Part shown: positions 18,471-25,694 of the stretch, piece after piece
Layout: every line of letters starts with the position of its first letter
Position numbering within the stretch: position 1 is the stretch's first letter
The notes under the pieces: generated by a model
Told to the model about the DNA's origin: nothing
The model's input: the letters and a program-made list of their open reading frames with translations, nothing else
Database searches by the model: none
Made by a program: the position numbers and the translations under genes
DNA from: Dyadobacter sp. CY343
Lineage (GTDB): Bacteria; Bacteroidota; Bacteroidia; Cytophagales; Spirosomataceae
Length of the DNA stretch: 64,000 nucleotides
NCBI RefSeq assembly: GCF_021390335.1
Contig: NZ_JAJUXK010000003.1
Coordinates: 558,001-622,000, forward strand
Reading direction: 5' to 3'

Positions 18471-18791
18471 TTAAACAGGATATTGATCAACAATCGTAAC
18501 GCTGTGTTGCAGACCTGTTTTTGTCAGGGTATCTACGATCAGTTCCTGTGGTTTGACAATGTAAATGGCCAGTTTCGGGCCGATTTTTTGCTTTGAATAA
18601 ATAAGAACGCGAAGGCCTGCGGAAGACATAAAACTAAGGTCTTCCATATCCAATACCAATGCCTCGATCGGCTGGTTCGCAATTTTTTCAATCTCGGTCT
18701 GAAATACCCGCGCCGAAAGCGAATCCAGCTCTCCATGCAAAGTCAACCGCGCAACCTGCTCTCCTACAACTGATTCTATTTGAAATGCCAT
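18471..18791 (-). CDS. STAS domain anti-anti-sigma-like protein
   Basis: A 106 aa STAS domain with the phosphorylation loop FMSSAGLRVL (S56/S57). The fold pattern, GELDSLSARVF followed by ALVLDMEDLSFMSSAG, is typical of RsbV/SpoIIAA proteins. It is the first gene of the nine-gene minus-strand operon. By family it would be phosphorylated by the RsbW-like kinase and reactivated by a PP2C phosphatase, both encoded here. The upstream 160 bases contain a palindromic repeat pair. Confidence 0.92.
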   Translation of the reverse strand: MAFQIESVVGEQVARLTLHGELDSLSARVFQTEIEKIANQPIEALVLDMEDLSFMSSAGLRVLIYSKQKIGPKLAIYIVKPQELIVDTLTKTGLQHSVTIVDQYPV

Positions 18792-18861
18792 GATATTCTA
18801 ATGTTTTTGATGTTTTTAATATTTAACAACTCTTCTTTGTCTATTAGCTCGTCTATTGACT

Positions 18862-18937
18862 TTGTCACCCTGAGCGGAGTCGAAGGGCATGTACTGAGGC
18901 ATCCTGCACGCCCCTTCGACTGCGCTCAGGGTGACAA
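18862..18937. repeat. REP-like inverted repeat pair, copy 1
   Basis: Left arm at 18862-18887 begins TTGTCACCCTGAGCG and ends GTCGAAGGG. The right arm at 18912-18937 is its reverse complement with one mismatch (CCCTTCGACTGCG then CTCAGGGTGACAA). The spacer also contains a GGGCGTGCA-like extension on both sides. The same 26-base arm occurs twice at 23315-23378 in the opposite arrangement. It fills the gap between the GlgX and STAS genes. Confidence 0.9.
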
Positions 18938-18954
18938 GAGACAGACAATGTTCC

Positions 18955-21075
18955 CTACTTCCCTACCAAAATCACCGTAGCGCGGCCCCCCACCAAAAAC
19001 CTTCCCTGATCTTCCAGTCTCGGCTCTTTTCCGATTTCGAAGAAGTCCTGACCGGCGGGCATGTCGGTATTGACTGACAGGTGCCAGCTGCGGCCGTTGG
19101 GTAATGCAGGCAGTTCGTAGTACAGTGCGTCCCAATAGGAGTTTAGTGCTACGTAAATGGTATCGTCCAAGATGGTACCACCTTTTGCGTGGGCGCCGTC
19201 GAGCATGAATGCGAGGCAGCGGCTGGATTCAGAAAAGTCGGGCTGCCAGGCTTGTGTACCGTGGAAACTGATATCCGGGTAGCCGCTTCCTACATAGTCG
19301 CGGTGCTGGAAATGCGTGCGGCTGCGCAGTACAGGGTGGGCGCGGCGGAAATGCGTAATGTGTTTTGAGAAATTAAACAGATCCGCATTCTTTTCCAGCA
19401 AGCCCCAATCCACCCAATTGAGCTCGTTATCGTGGCAATAGGTATTGTTGTTCCCGTTTTTGGTCACACCCATTTCATCACCCGAAAGGATCATCGGAAC
19501 ACCCTGGCTAACAAACAAAATAGACAATGCATTTTTTATTTGCTTGTGTCTGAGCTGATTAATGAATGGATCATCCGTTTCGCCTTCCACCCCACAATTC
19601 CATGAATGATTGTCATTACCGCCATCGTTGTTATTTTCTCCGTTCGCTTCGTTGTGCTTTTCATTATAAGCGAAAAGGTCATAAAGGGTGAAACCATCGT
19701 GACAGGAAATGAAATTGATACTCGCGGTAGGGCCGCGGTAATAGTACAAATCGGGCCAGCCCTGAATGCTCTGGGCAATATCACCGACCAGACCTTCGTC
19801 GCCTTTGAGAAACTTGCGGACCCCGTCGCGGTACTTTCCATTCCACTCGGCCCAGCGACCGTAAGCGGGAAAAGAACCTACCTGGTATAATCCGCCCGCA
19901 TCCCAGGCTTCGGCCACGAGCTTGCATTTCGCGAGGATCGGATCGTAAGCTAGCGATTCGAGCAATGGCGGGTTGCTCAGTGGTGCACCGTTCTGGTCGC
20001 GGCCGAGAATGGCGGCAAGGTCAAAACGGAAACCGTCGATGTGGTAATCGGCTGCCCAATAGCGCAGACAGTCCAGTACCATGTTCCTGACTACCGGATT
20101 GTTACAGTTCAGCGTATTTCCAGTCCCTGAAAAATTGAAATAATAACCCTCAGGCGTGAGCATGTAATAGGTTTTATTGTCAATGCCCCGGAAAGAAATC
20201 GTGTGGCCGCGGTGATCGCCTTCGGCAGTATGGTTAAATACTACGTCGAGCATGACTTCGATCCCGTTTTTGTGCAGCTCTTTTACCAGGGTTTTTAGCT
20301 CGTCGACCTGCATTCCAAACTTGCCGGTAGCGGCATAACCCGCTTTTGGCGAAAAGAAATTGACGGTACTGTAACCCCAGAAATTGACGATCAGCCCACC
20401 TGTAACTGGGTTTTCCTTACTGTTTTCCCATTCATCGAATTCATAGATCGGCATCAGCTCCACGCAATTAATGCCCAGTTCTTTCAAATAGGCAATCTTG
20501 CTGCGGATCGCTGCGAATGTACCCGGGTTTTTGACGTTCGAAGAAGGGTGCTGCGTAAAGCCGCGTACGTGCATTTCATAGATCACCAGATCCTCGATCG
20601 GCGTTTCCAGCGGGTGATCATTTTCCCAATCGAAATCCTCGAACACAAGTCGCGAACGATAAGGATAAATGTTGTCCCAGTTCGGTTTGGCCAGCCAGCT
20701 GTCGCGACCTCCTATTGCTTTGGCGTAAGGATCGCTGAGTATGATGCTTTTGTCAAAACGATGCCCTTCTTCCGGTTTGAAAGGCCCGTCCATTCTGTAA
20801 CCATATTCCAGCCGCTCGTAATCGAGTTCGAAAACGATCATGGAATACACGTTACCTGTTCTGAACTCTTCTGGAAAACGGATCTCTGCAAAGGGTTCAG
20901 CTTCGCCTCTTTCAAACAAAACCAATGTACAATCGATCGCTTCGCTGGAATAAATGCTGAAATTGATTCCGTTTGGCACCATCGTAGCTCCAAAAGGCAA
21001 AACGTGCCCTCGCCGGAACTTGATGCCCTGCTGCTCGTGGGTCGGGTAATAGTCGATCCTGATATCTGTCGCCAT
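18955..21075 (-). CDS. glgX: glycogen debranching enzyme GlgX (isoamylase-type, GH13)
   Basis: A 706 aa cytoplasmic enzyme that cleaves alpha-1,6 branches of glycogen. It has an N-terminal CBM48-like beta domain (about residues 20-130; GATMVPNGINFSIYS). The GH13 barrel follows, with nucleophile Asp352 in GFRFDLAAIL, the acid/base Glu in LVAEAWDAGG, and the transition-state Asp in FISCHDGFTLYD. The length is right for GlgX/TreX. It lies 3 nt after a STAS gene and one gene after an AGE-family gene, so these three are probably co-transcribed. With the glycogen synthase at 224 it supports a storage-glucan cycle. Confidence 0.93.
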   Translation of the reverse strand: MATDIRIDYYPTHEQQGIKFRRGHVLPFGATMVPNGINFSIYSSEAIDCTLVLFERGEAEPFAEIRFPEEFRTGNVYSMIVFELDYERLEYGYRMDGPFKPEEGHRFDKSIILSDPYAKAIGGRDSWLAKPNWDNIYPYRSRLVFEDFDWENDHPLETPIEDLVIYEMHVRGFTQHPSSNVKNPGTFAAIRSKIAYLKELGINCVELMPIYEFDEWENSKENPVTGGLIVNFWGYSTVNFFSPKAGYAATGKFGMQVDELKTLVKELHKNGIEVMLDVVFNHTAEGDHRGHTISFRGIDNKTYYMLTPEGYYFNFSGTGNTLNCNNPVVRNMVLDCLRYWAADYHIDGFRFDLAAILGRDQNGAPLSNPPLLESLAYDPILAKCKLVAEAWDAGGLYQVGSFPAYGRWAEWNGKYRDGVRKFLKGDEGLVGDIAQSIQGWPDLYYYRGPTASINFISCHDGFTLYDLFAYNEKHNEANGENNNDGGNDNHSWNCGVEGETDDPFINQLRHKQIKNALSILFVSQGVPMILSGDEMGVTKNGNNNTYCHDNELNWVDWGLLEKNADLFNFSKHITHFRRAHPVLRSRTHFQHRDYVGSGYPDISFHGTQAWQPDFSESSRCLAFMLDGAHAKGGTILDDTIYVALNSYWDALYYELPALPNGRSWHLSVNTDMPAGQDFFEIGKEPRLEDQGRFLVGGRATVILVGK

Positions 21076-21078
21076 GGA

Positions 21079-21417
21079 TTAGTCTTGTTTTAAAAATGCA
21101 ACTCCATCTTCCGGCTTTTCAACAATCGTAAAAAAGTTGATGAAACCGGTGGTCGACATCACGTCCTGAATCTCTTCCGAAACACCCACAAGTACTACTT
21201 TGCCTTCCTGCGACCGGATATTCCGGTACACCATCAGCAATACGCGCAGCCCGGCGCTGGACATGAAACCCACGTCCGTCAGGTCAATGACAATGTGCTT
21301 GCTCTTGTCCATCGCCACCTTGGCATTCCGTTCAAATTCGGGCGCTGTTTTGCTGTCAATATCGCCGGAAACCTCAACAACAGTAATTTCGTCCTGATCC
21401 GTAATGGTAACTTTCAT
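21079..21417 (-). CDS. second STAS domain anti-anti-sigma-like protein
   Basis: A 112 aa STAS protein with VSGDIDSKTAPEFER and the phospho-loop GFMSSAGLRVLL (S53/S54). It differs clearly from the STAS protein at 18471, so it is not a recent duplicate. It sits between the AGE-family gene (27 nt) and glgX (3 nt), which makes it a candidate link between the partner switch and glycogen metabolism. It could be a second substrate of the RsbW-like kinase at 18034. Confidence 0.92.
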   Translation of the reverse strand: MKVTITDQDEITVVEVSGDIDSKTAPEFERNAKVAMDKSKHIVIDLTDVGFMSSAGLRVLLMVYRNIRSQEGKVVLVGVSEEIQDVMSTTGFINFFTIVEKPEDGVAFLKQD

Positions 21418-21444
21418 AGTTTGTATGGGTTTAGATCGGCCTGT

Positions 21445-23268
21445 TTACTTGCTCGGACTTATCAACACTCTCACTTTGATCCGCTCCTCTGTTTCAGGTA
21501 GTTTCACAGTAAGTCCCTGTGCGTCGAAATCGTAGTGAGGCTGCTCGTCGATAAATACTTCACTGATGTAAATGCTGCCCGGCGGAAGGATATCCGGCGA
21601 TACGCGCAGGATATTGTCTTTCCAGCCGTTTGGATAAGGTTTGAAGTAAAACCAGGTAGGCTGTTTTGTGATCAGCAAATTGATATAAACCGCTGACAAA
21701 TAGCACAATTCGGTACTGTGATAGGCGCTCATCGAGTGACTTCCCTTGAAACGCTCGGTACCCAGCAGGTAAGGCATTCCATTTGAAAGCACATTGAAGT
21801 AAACACCGCCATCGTCGTTATCCAGGAAGAATGCATTGTAGAATGCAGCAGCTTCGCGGGCTTGTTTTTCGTATTCTTTATCACCCAAAACACCGTACAT
21901 AATCAGGTAAGCCAGAATAGCCTGCTCCTGTTGCCACCACGCCTTGCGATCGTGCCACACAAATTGGTGCTTTCCACCTGTTTTCTTAACCCTTTCCACC
22001 ACATCGTACCAACCTCCTCGCTGCTGATCAGAGCCAGCTTCGGGCATCAGGGATGCAATTTTTTTGGCAAAATCAAGGTATTCGTCTTTCGGTGTCAGAG
22101 ATTGCTGACGCATCAAATTCCAGGCGATTTTTAGGTTGTGACCTACTACCGCGCGGTTTTGCTGCCAGCCCCAGGTTTGATCTTTGCTCCAATCTTCGAA
22201 AAATTTCTCCTGAACGAACGGGCTGTTTTCGTAATCTGGGAAATACTTTGTAATAGTATCAAAAGTATATTCCAGAAAGTCCGCATGAGCCTTTTCACCC
22301 GTGGCCAGGTACAAATTGATCAGGTAAGCGGGAGCGTGGTCACCCACAGAGTTCCAGTTTTTACGCGCCTTGTTATGCGCCAGCGATTCTTCGTGCGCAT
22401 CCAGCGTAATGGGGTGTAAGTGAGAGTAGTACCCTACCCCGTTCGGGTCTTTGAAGTATTTTTCAAAAAGGTCGATGGTCTTGTCAATATCGTCACGAAT
22501 CCGCTGATCACCTGTAATGCGGTAGGTTTGTGTCGGGCCAGCCAACGCGTAGATCTGCTCGTACATGGGAAGCGAATCGAGGTCATCCCCAAATTCAGAA
22601 GTAAGCAATTTAGTTTCTTTCTGACCTTCCACTTTTAGTCCGTGGTACCAGTAAACCAGATCGTCGTCGGTATCAAAAAAGCGCATATGGTCGCGTAGGT
22701 ATTCGGTACCCAGCTCGGCGCCTTCGAGGTATTCGTCTTTTCCGGTCAAAAGGTAAGCCGATGCAAATCCATACACCATCCGCGAGATCGTGTCAGTCTC
22801 CTGCAGATAGTCGCCCTTTTTAGAGCCTCCCAAATGCAGCATTGTGCGGTAATTCTTATAATTGATCTCCTCTTTGGGATAATCAAACTGCCATTTCAAA
22901 TAGCTGGAAGCGATCGAGCTTATCTGCGTGATCCACCAGTTTTGCTCTTCGTGGCGGTATACTTTCGGTTCTTTACCTGGAAAAATCAGCTGCTGCGCTT
23001 CAAATGCAACTTCGTCCTCGCCTGCATTCGGGTAGAATGTTCCGTACGCAAAAACGTATTGCCCATTGGTAGACAAAAACGGAGCCATATCACCCGGGTC
23101 CTGCCAGCCTTCTGTCAGATTCTGCACACTGCGGGCGTAAGTGGAGGGGATCAGATTGAGCTTGAAGGGTCTTTTGTCGGAAGTTTCCAAAGTGAACCAG
23201 CGCTCTTCCGCGTCATATCCAGTGATATAACCTGCGATGGTATCTGAGAAAGTGAAATCTATATTCAT
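21445..23268 (-). CDS. AGE-family (N-acylglucosamine 2-epimerase-like) protein
   Basis: A 607 aa protein. An N-terminal beta-rich region (about 1-110) precedes an (alpha/alpha)6-barrel of the AGE superfamily. The barrel contains GDHAPAYLINLYLATGEKA, WGWQQNRAVVGHNLKIAWNL and WWQQEQAILAYLIMYG, with the aromatic and His residues that line such active sites. Typical AGE epimerases are about 400 aa, so the extra N-terminal part and C-terminal beta tail (about 560-607) are unusual. Substrates in the superfamily are mono- or disaccharides. The neighbours glgX and STAS suggest a role in storage or stress carbohydrate, but the reaction cannot be assigned. Confidence 0.78.
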   Translation of the reverse strand: MNIDFTFSDTIAGYITGYDAEERWFTLETSDKRPFKLNLIPSTYARSVQNLTEGWQDPGDMAPFLSTNGQYVFAYGTFYPNAGEDEVAFEAQQLIFPGKEPKVYRHEEQNWWITQISSIASSYLKWQFDYPKEEINYKNYRTMLHLGGSKKGDYLQETDTISRMVYGFASAYLLTGKDEYLEGAELGTEYLRDHMRFFDTDDDLVYWYHGLKVEGQKETKLLTSEFGDDLDSLPMYEQIYALAGPTQTYRITGDQRIRDDIDKTIDLFEKYFKDPNGVGYYSHLHPITLDAHEESLAHNKARKNWNSVGDHAPAYLINLYLATGEKAHADFLEYTFDTITKYFPDYENSPFVQEKFFEDWSKDQTWGWQQNRAVVGHNLKIAWNLMRQQSLTPKDEYLDFAKKIASLMPEAGSDQQRGGWYDVVERVKKTGGKHQFVWHDRKAWWQQEQAILAYLIMYGVLGDKEYEKQAREAAAFYNAFFLDNDDGGVYFNVLSNGMPYLLGTERFKGSHSMSAYHSTELCYLSAVYINLLITKQPTWFYFKPYPNGWKDNILRVSPDILPPGSIYISEVFIDEQPHYDFDAQGLTVKLPETEERIKVRVLISPSK

Positions 23269-23314
23269 GCTTTAAACGTTAAGGTGTTCGATGATTGGTA
23301 CTGGTTCTGGTTTT

Positions 23315-23378
23315 CCCTTCGACTGCGCTCAGGGTGACAAAGGCGTCGCAGCTTGTCACCCTGAGCGCAGCCGAAGGG
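23315..23378. repeat. REP-like inverted repeat pair, copy 2
   Basis: The arm at 23315-23340 (CCCTTCGACTGCG then CTCAGGGTGACAA) and its near-perfect reverse complement at 23353-23378 are separated by 12 bases. These are the same arms as at 18862-18937, but facing the other way. The extension GGGCGTGCA...ATGCCT after 23374 is also shared with copy 1 and runs into the 3' end of the VOC gene. It lies in the gap between the VOC and AGE-family genes. Confidence 0.9.
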
Positions 23379-23384
23379 CGTGCA

Positions 23385-23816
23385 CTATGCCTGGGCAACC
23401 AAGTCTTCCTGGTCCCGGTAGCCCTGCGTGATCTCGATGATATTGCCTTCCGGGTCTTTCAGCCAGACCGTTTTCCAGCCTTCAATTACGTCGTCGAAAT
23501 GCAGCGGACCGAGCGTGATCACGGCGTCCTCACCCATAGATTTCAGTTTCTCATCAATATCGTCGACCGAAAAAGCAATGTGGCGCAAGCCTGGATAATG
23601 CGGCCCGTCTGCCTCCGACATCGCATAGGGACGATCTTCTTCCGGCGGGAAAATTTCGAGATAGATATTCTTGTCATTTTTGAGAAAAACAAGCTCTGCG
23701 TCGTCGCCGAGACTGATCGTTCTGGCGCGAAAAAAGCCAAAATGCTTGGCATAAAAAGCCTCGAACGCAGGGAGGTTTTTCACAGTAAGGGCAAGGTGAA
23801 AAAATGAGGGTTCCAT
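23385..23816 (-). CDS. VOC (glyoxalase/dioxygenase superfamily) protein
   Basis: A 143 aa protein with two beta-alpha-beta-beta-beta modules. The first is SFFHLALTVKNLPAFEAFY; the second is LRHIAFSVDDIDEKL. Metal-ligand candidates are the His in FFHLAL, the Glu in IYLEIFPP, the His in LRHIAF and the Glu in NIIEITQGY. The last residues (AQA and stop) are encoded by the tail of the adjacent palindromic repeat, so the 3' end may have been shaped by repeat insertion. It is the last gene of the eight-gene operon, 8 nt after the DJ-1-like gene. Substrate unknown. Confidence 0.85.
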   Translation of the reverse strand: MEPSFFHLALTVKNLPAFEAFYAKHFGFFRARTISLGDDAELVFLKNDKNIYLEIFPPEEDRPYAMSEADGPHYPGLRHIAFSVDDIDEKLKSMGEDAVITLGPLHFDDVIEGWKTVWLKDPEGNIIEITQGYRDQEDLVAQA

Positions 23817-23824
23817 AGTGGTAG

Positions 23825-24406
23825 TTAGTTTACGGAGAGCGTTTCGATGATCTTTTTGGCAAATAGATGTGCGTGCCCGCCTGAACGCCCGGTAATCAGG
23901 TCGCCGTCAACTACCACGTCCTCATTGGTGTAAATAGCACCGTAAGCCTTCGCGTCGCCGATCAGGTTGTTGTGACAAACCAATTTTCTGCCTCTTACCA
24001 GCTCGGTAGCAGGCGCGACAAGCCATAATCCGTGACAGATAATGCCTTTGATAATGCCCGGCTCGGCAAAAACGCGTTTCAGAAATTCAGTGGCAGGCGG
24101 TATTTTTTCAACATCCTCGGTGTAACGAAGCCGGTCGGAAACCATTCCTGAGGGAACGATGATCGCATCATAACTCCGGAGCTCCTCGTCGCTCATGTTC
24201 TCGAAAGTTTCCCAGCAGTCCATCGGAGCGCGGTATTCATGACCAAGAAAAGTCAGCTTGTCCTGCCCCCAGAGCCTTGACAGAAAGTGGACTTCCGCTC
24301 CTTCTTCGGGAAATCGGAATTTGTAGTAAAAAATTTCATTCTCGAAGAAATCGGCTTCAAACAAGACTCCGATCTTCTTTCCGGCAAGTTTCATGGGCAA
24401 ATACAT
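23825..24406 (-). CDS. DJ-1/PfpI family protein (short form)
   Basis: A 193 aa protein of the DJ-1/PfpI/ThiJ superfamily. It has the opening strand KIGVLFEADFFENEI with its conserved Glu, the AIIVPSGM strand, and the nucleophile elbow GIICHGLWLVAPA with a Cys followed by His, as in PfpI/YhbO-type members. Such proteins act as glyoxalases or deglycases, hydrolases or chaperones. ATG 24394 is an alternative start. It lies in the operon with the GMC and TPP enzymes, where aldehyde products would be expected. Confidence 0.87.
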   Translation of the reverse strand: MYLPMKLAGKKIGVLFEADFFENEIFYYKFRFPEEGAEVHFLSRLWGQDKLTFLGHEYRAPMDCWETFENMSDEELRSYDAIIVPSGMVSDRLRYTEDVEKIPPATEFLKRVFAEPGIIKGIICHGLWLVAPATELVRGRKLVCHNNLIGDAKAYGAIYTNEDVVVDGDLITGRSGGHAHLFAKKIIETLSVN

Positions 24407-24430
24407 TAGGAGGGTTTACTTATTTAGCTG

Positions 24431-24763
24431 CTATTTGACGCCCGAATAGTGTTTGACGATCTTTCCGTCTCTCAGCAACATCGCGTCATAGATCCTGACC
24501 GGCCCGTTAACGGTATCGATCGTCGCCTCAAACATCAGGCTATCCTCAGTTGAAGCGAATTTTTCGGTAGATATATAGCCTCGGTATACATGTTCGAGGT
24601 AGCCGGAAAACAGGTTTTTTAAAGCTTCGCTTCCTTTCAGTATAATAGGCTCTTCGCCGCTGAGCACGACCATTTCAGCATCTTTTGCATAATGTTTGTC
24701 AACCAGGTCGTCTGCGTTCCTGGCTGCCAGCAGGGCGACCTGCTCGTCATAAAAAGCTTTCAT
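24431..24763 (-). CDS. SnoaL/NTF2-like protein 1
   Basis: A 110 aa small alpha+beta protein with the cone-shaped SnoaL/NTF2 pattern: N-terminal helix MKAFYDEQVALLAARNADDLVDKHYAKDAE (read in part), then strands around VVLSGEEPIILKGSEAL. The family includes cyclases, isomerases and dehydratases as well as non-catalytic binding proteins. It is one of three different SnoaL-like genes in a row (gaps 24-45 nt). No catalytic assignment is possible. Confidence 0.8.
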   Translation of the reverse strand: MKAFYDEQVALLAARNADDLVDKHYAKDAEMVVLSGEEPIILKGSEALKNLFSGYLEHVYRGYISTEKFASTEDSLMFEATIDTVNGPVRIYDAMLLRDGKIVKHYSGVK

Positions 24764-24808
24764 TTTTGAAGGATTTAGTTGAGAATATTAATTTCAATAA
24801 AGGTCGGA

Positions 24809-25201
24809 TCAGGCCAGGGTTCCGTCAGGATGCTGCACCATTCCAGCGAAATGGATCGCGATCCTGCCATTTTCCAGCACCCAGCTATCTGCAAAGCGCA
24901 TTTCACTTTTTTCACCACCAACGGTCATCGTGATCTGCTCAGTGATCATCAGTGTTTCAGGATTCTCTGTTTCAGCCCAGAAAACGATCTCGGTTTCTAG
25001 TCCGTCGATCCCCAGGATTCCCTGCATGTGCTCATTCACCTGGTCGCGCCCTTTGTAGATAACCGGCGATTTGGAAAAGCTGCTGATCAGCGTCGCATCG
25101 TCAGTATATTGATCCAGAAGCGCATCGATATTCTTGTCCAGAATATGCTGAATATGCTCTTTGTACATTTTACCGAGCTTGGTATCGGGTACGTTTTTCA
25201 T
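24809..25201 (-). CDS. SnoaL/NTF2-like protein 2
   Basis: A 130 aa SnoaL-like protein. The helix region MYKEHIQHILDKNIDALLDQY is read in part as IDALLDQYTDDATLIS, then VIYKGRDQVNEHMQGIL and a C-terminal sheet with RFADSWVLENGRIAIHFAG. It shares the DALLDQYTDDA-like turn with neighbour 1 (DDLVDKHYAKDA), so the two are probably old paralogues. It is in the middle of the operon. Confidence 0.82.
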   Translation of the reverse strand: MKNVPDTKLGKMYKEHIQHILDKNIDALLDQYTDDATLISSFSKSPVIYKGRDQVNEHMQGILGIDGLETEIVFWAETENPETLMITEQITMTVGGEKSEMRFADSWVLENGRIAIHFAGMVQHPDGTLA

Positions 25202-25239
25202 AATTTTTTAAGAGATAAGGGGGTTGAGAAAATCCGAAT

Positions 25240-25665
25240 TTAAAGCGTCGCAGAACCTTCGTGGTATTCCAGCCCGTCTACTATGTATTTGGTAATGATC
25301 ACTTTACCTGCTTCATTCAATTTAACCTCCCAGGTCTGGAAAGCGTCGCACTTAATGCGTTTGCTGAAAGGCTCCGGCGCATTCCAGACACTCGCTTCCC
25401 ATTGTACCACCACTTTTACACTTGCCTTGTTACCATCGATCTGAGATTCAACCAGTTTCACAGTATGTACTTCGTCAAAGAAAATACGGATCACGCGCTG
25501 GAACCAGCCTTCGAAACCTGCATAACCATATATAGTCGCCTCCGGAAACACCATTTCCAGCTCGGCATCGGCCAGGAGCGGCAAAACTTCAACCATCGGT
25601 ACGTGGACGTCCAGTTTCTTGTACCAGTCGATCGCCAGTTCTTTTATTGCTTCTTGTGTTAACAT
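25240..25665 (-). CDS. SnoaL/NTF2-like protein 3
   Basis: A 141 aa SnoaL-like protein. It starts with an N-terminal helix LAIDWYKKLDVHVPMVEVLPLL, read in part as DWYKKLDVHVP. The pocket strands are ELEMVFPEATIYGYAGFEGW and a C-terminal VWNAPEPFSKRIKCDAFQTW (in part). It is more divergent than the two downstream paralogues. It lies 29 nt after the GMC oxidoreductase gene, so the product of that enzyme may be its ligand; inference only. Confidence 0.78.
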   Translation of the reverse strand: MLTQEAIKELAIDWYKKLDVHVPMVEVLPLLADAELEMVFPEATIYGYAGFEGWFQRVIRIFFDEVHTVKLVESQIDGNKASVKVVVQWEASVWNAPEPFSKRIKCDAFQTWEVKLNEAGKVIITKYIVDGLEYHEGSATL

Positions 25666-25694
25666 GCTTTTTTGAGATTAAGGGTATTGAAAAT

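Noticed and set aside
18862-23378. Insertion sequence bounded by the inverted repeats
   Set aside because: The interval holds ordinary metabolic genes, no transposase, and no target-site duplication is visible.
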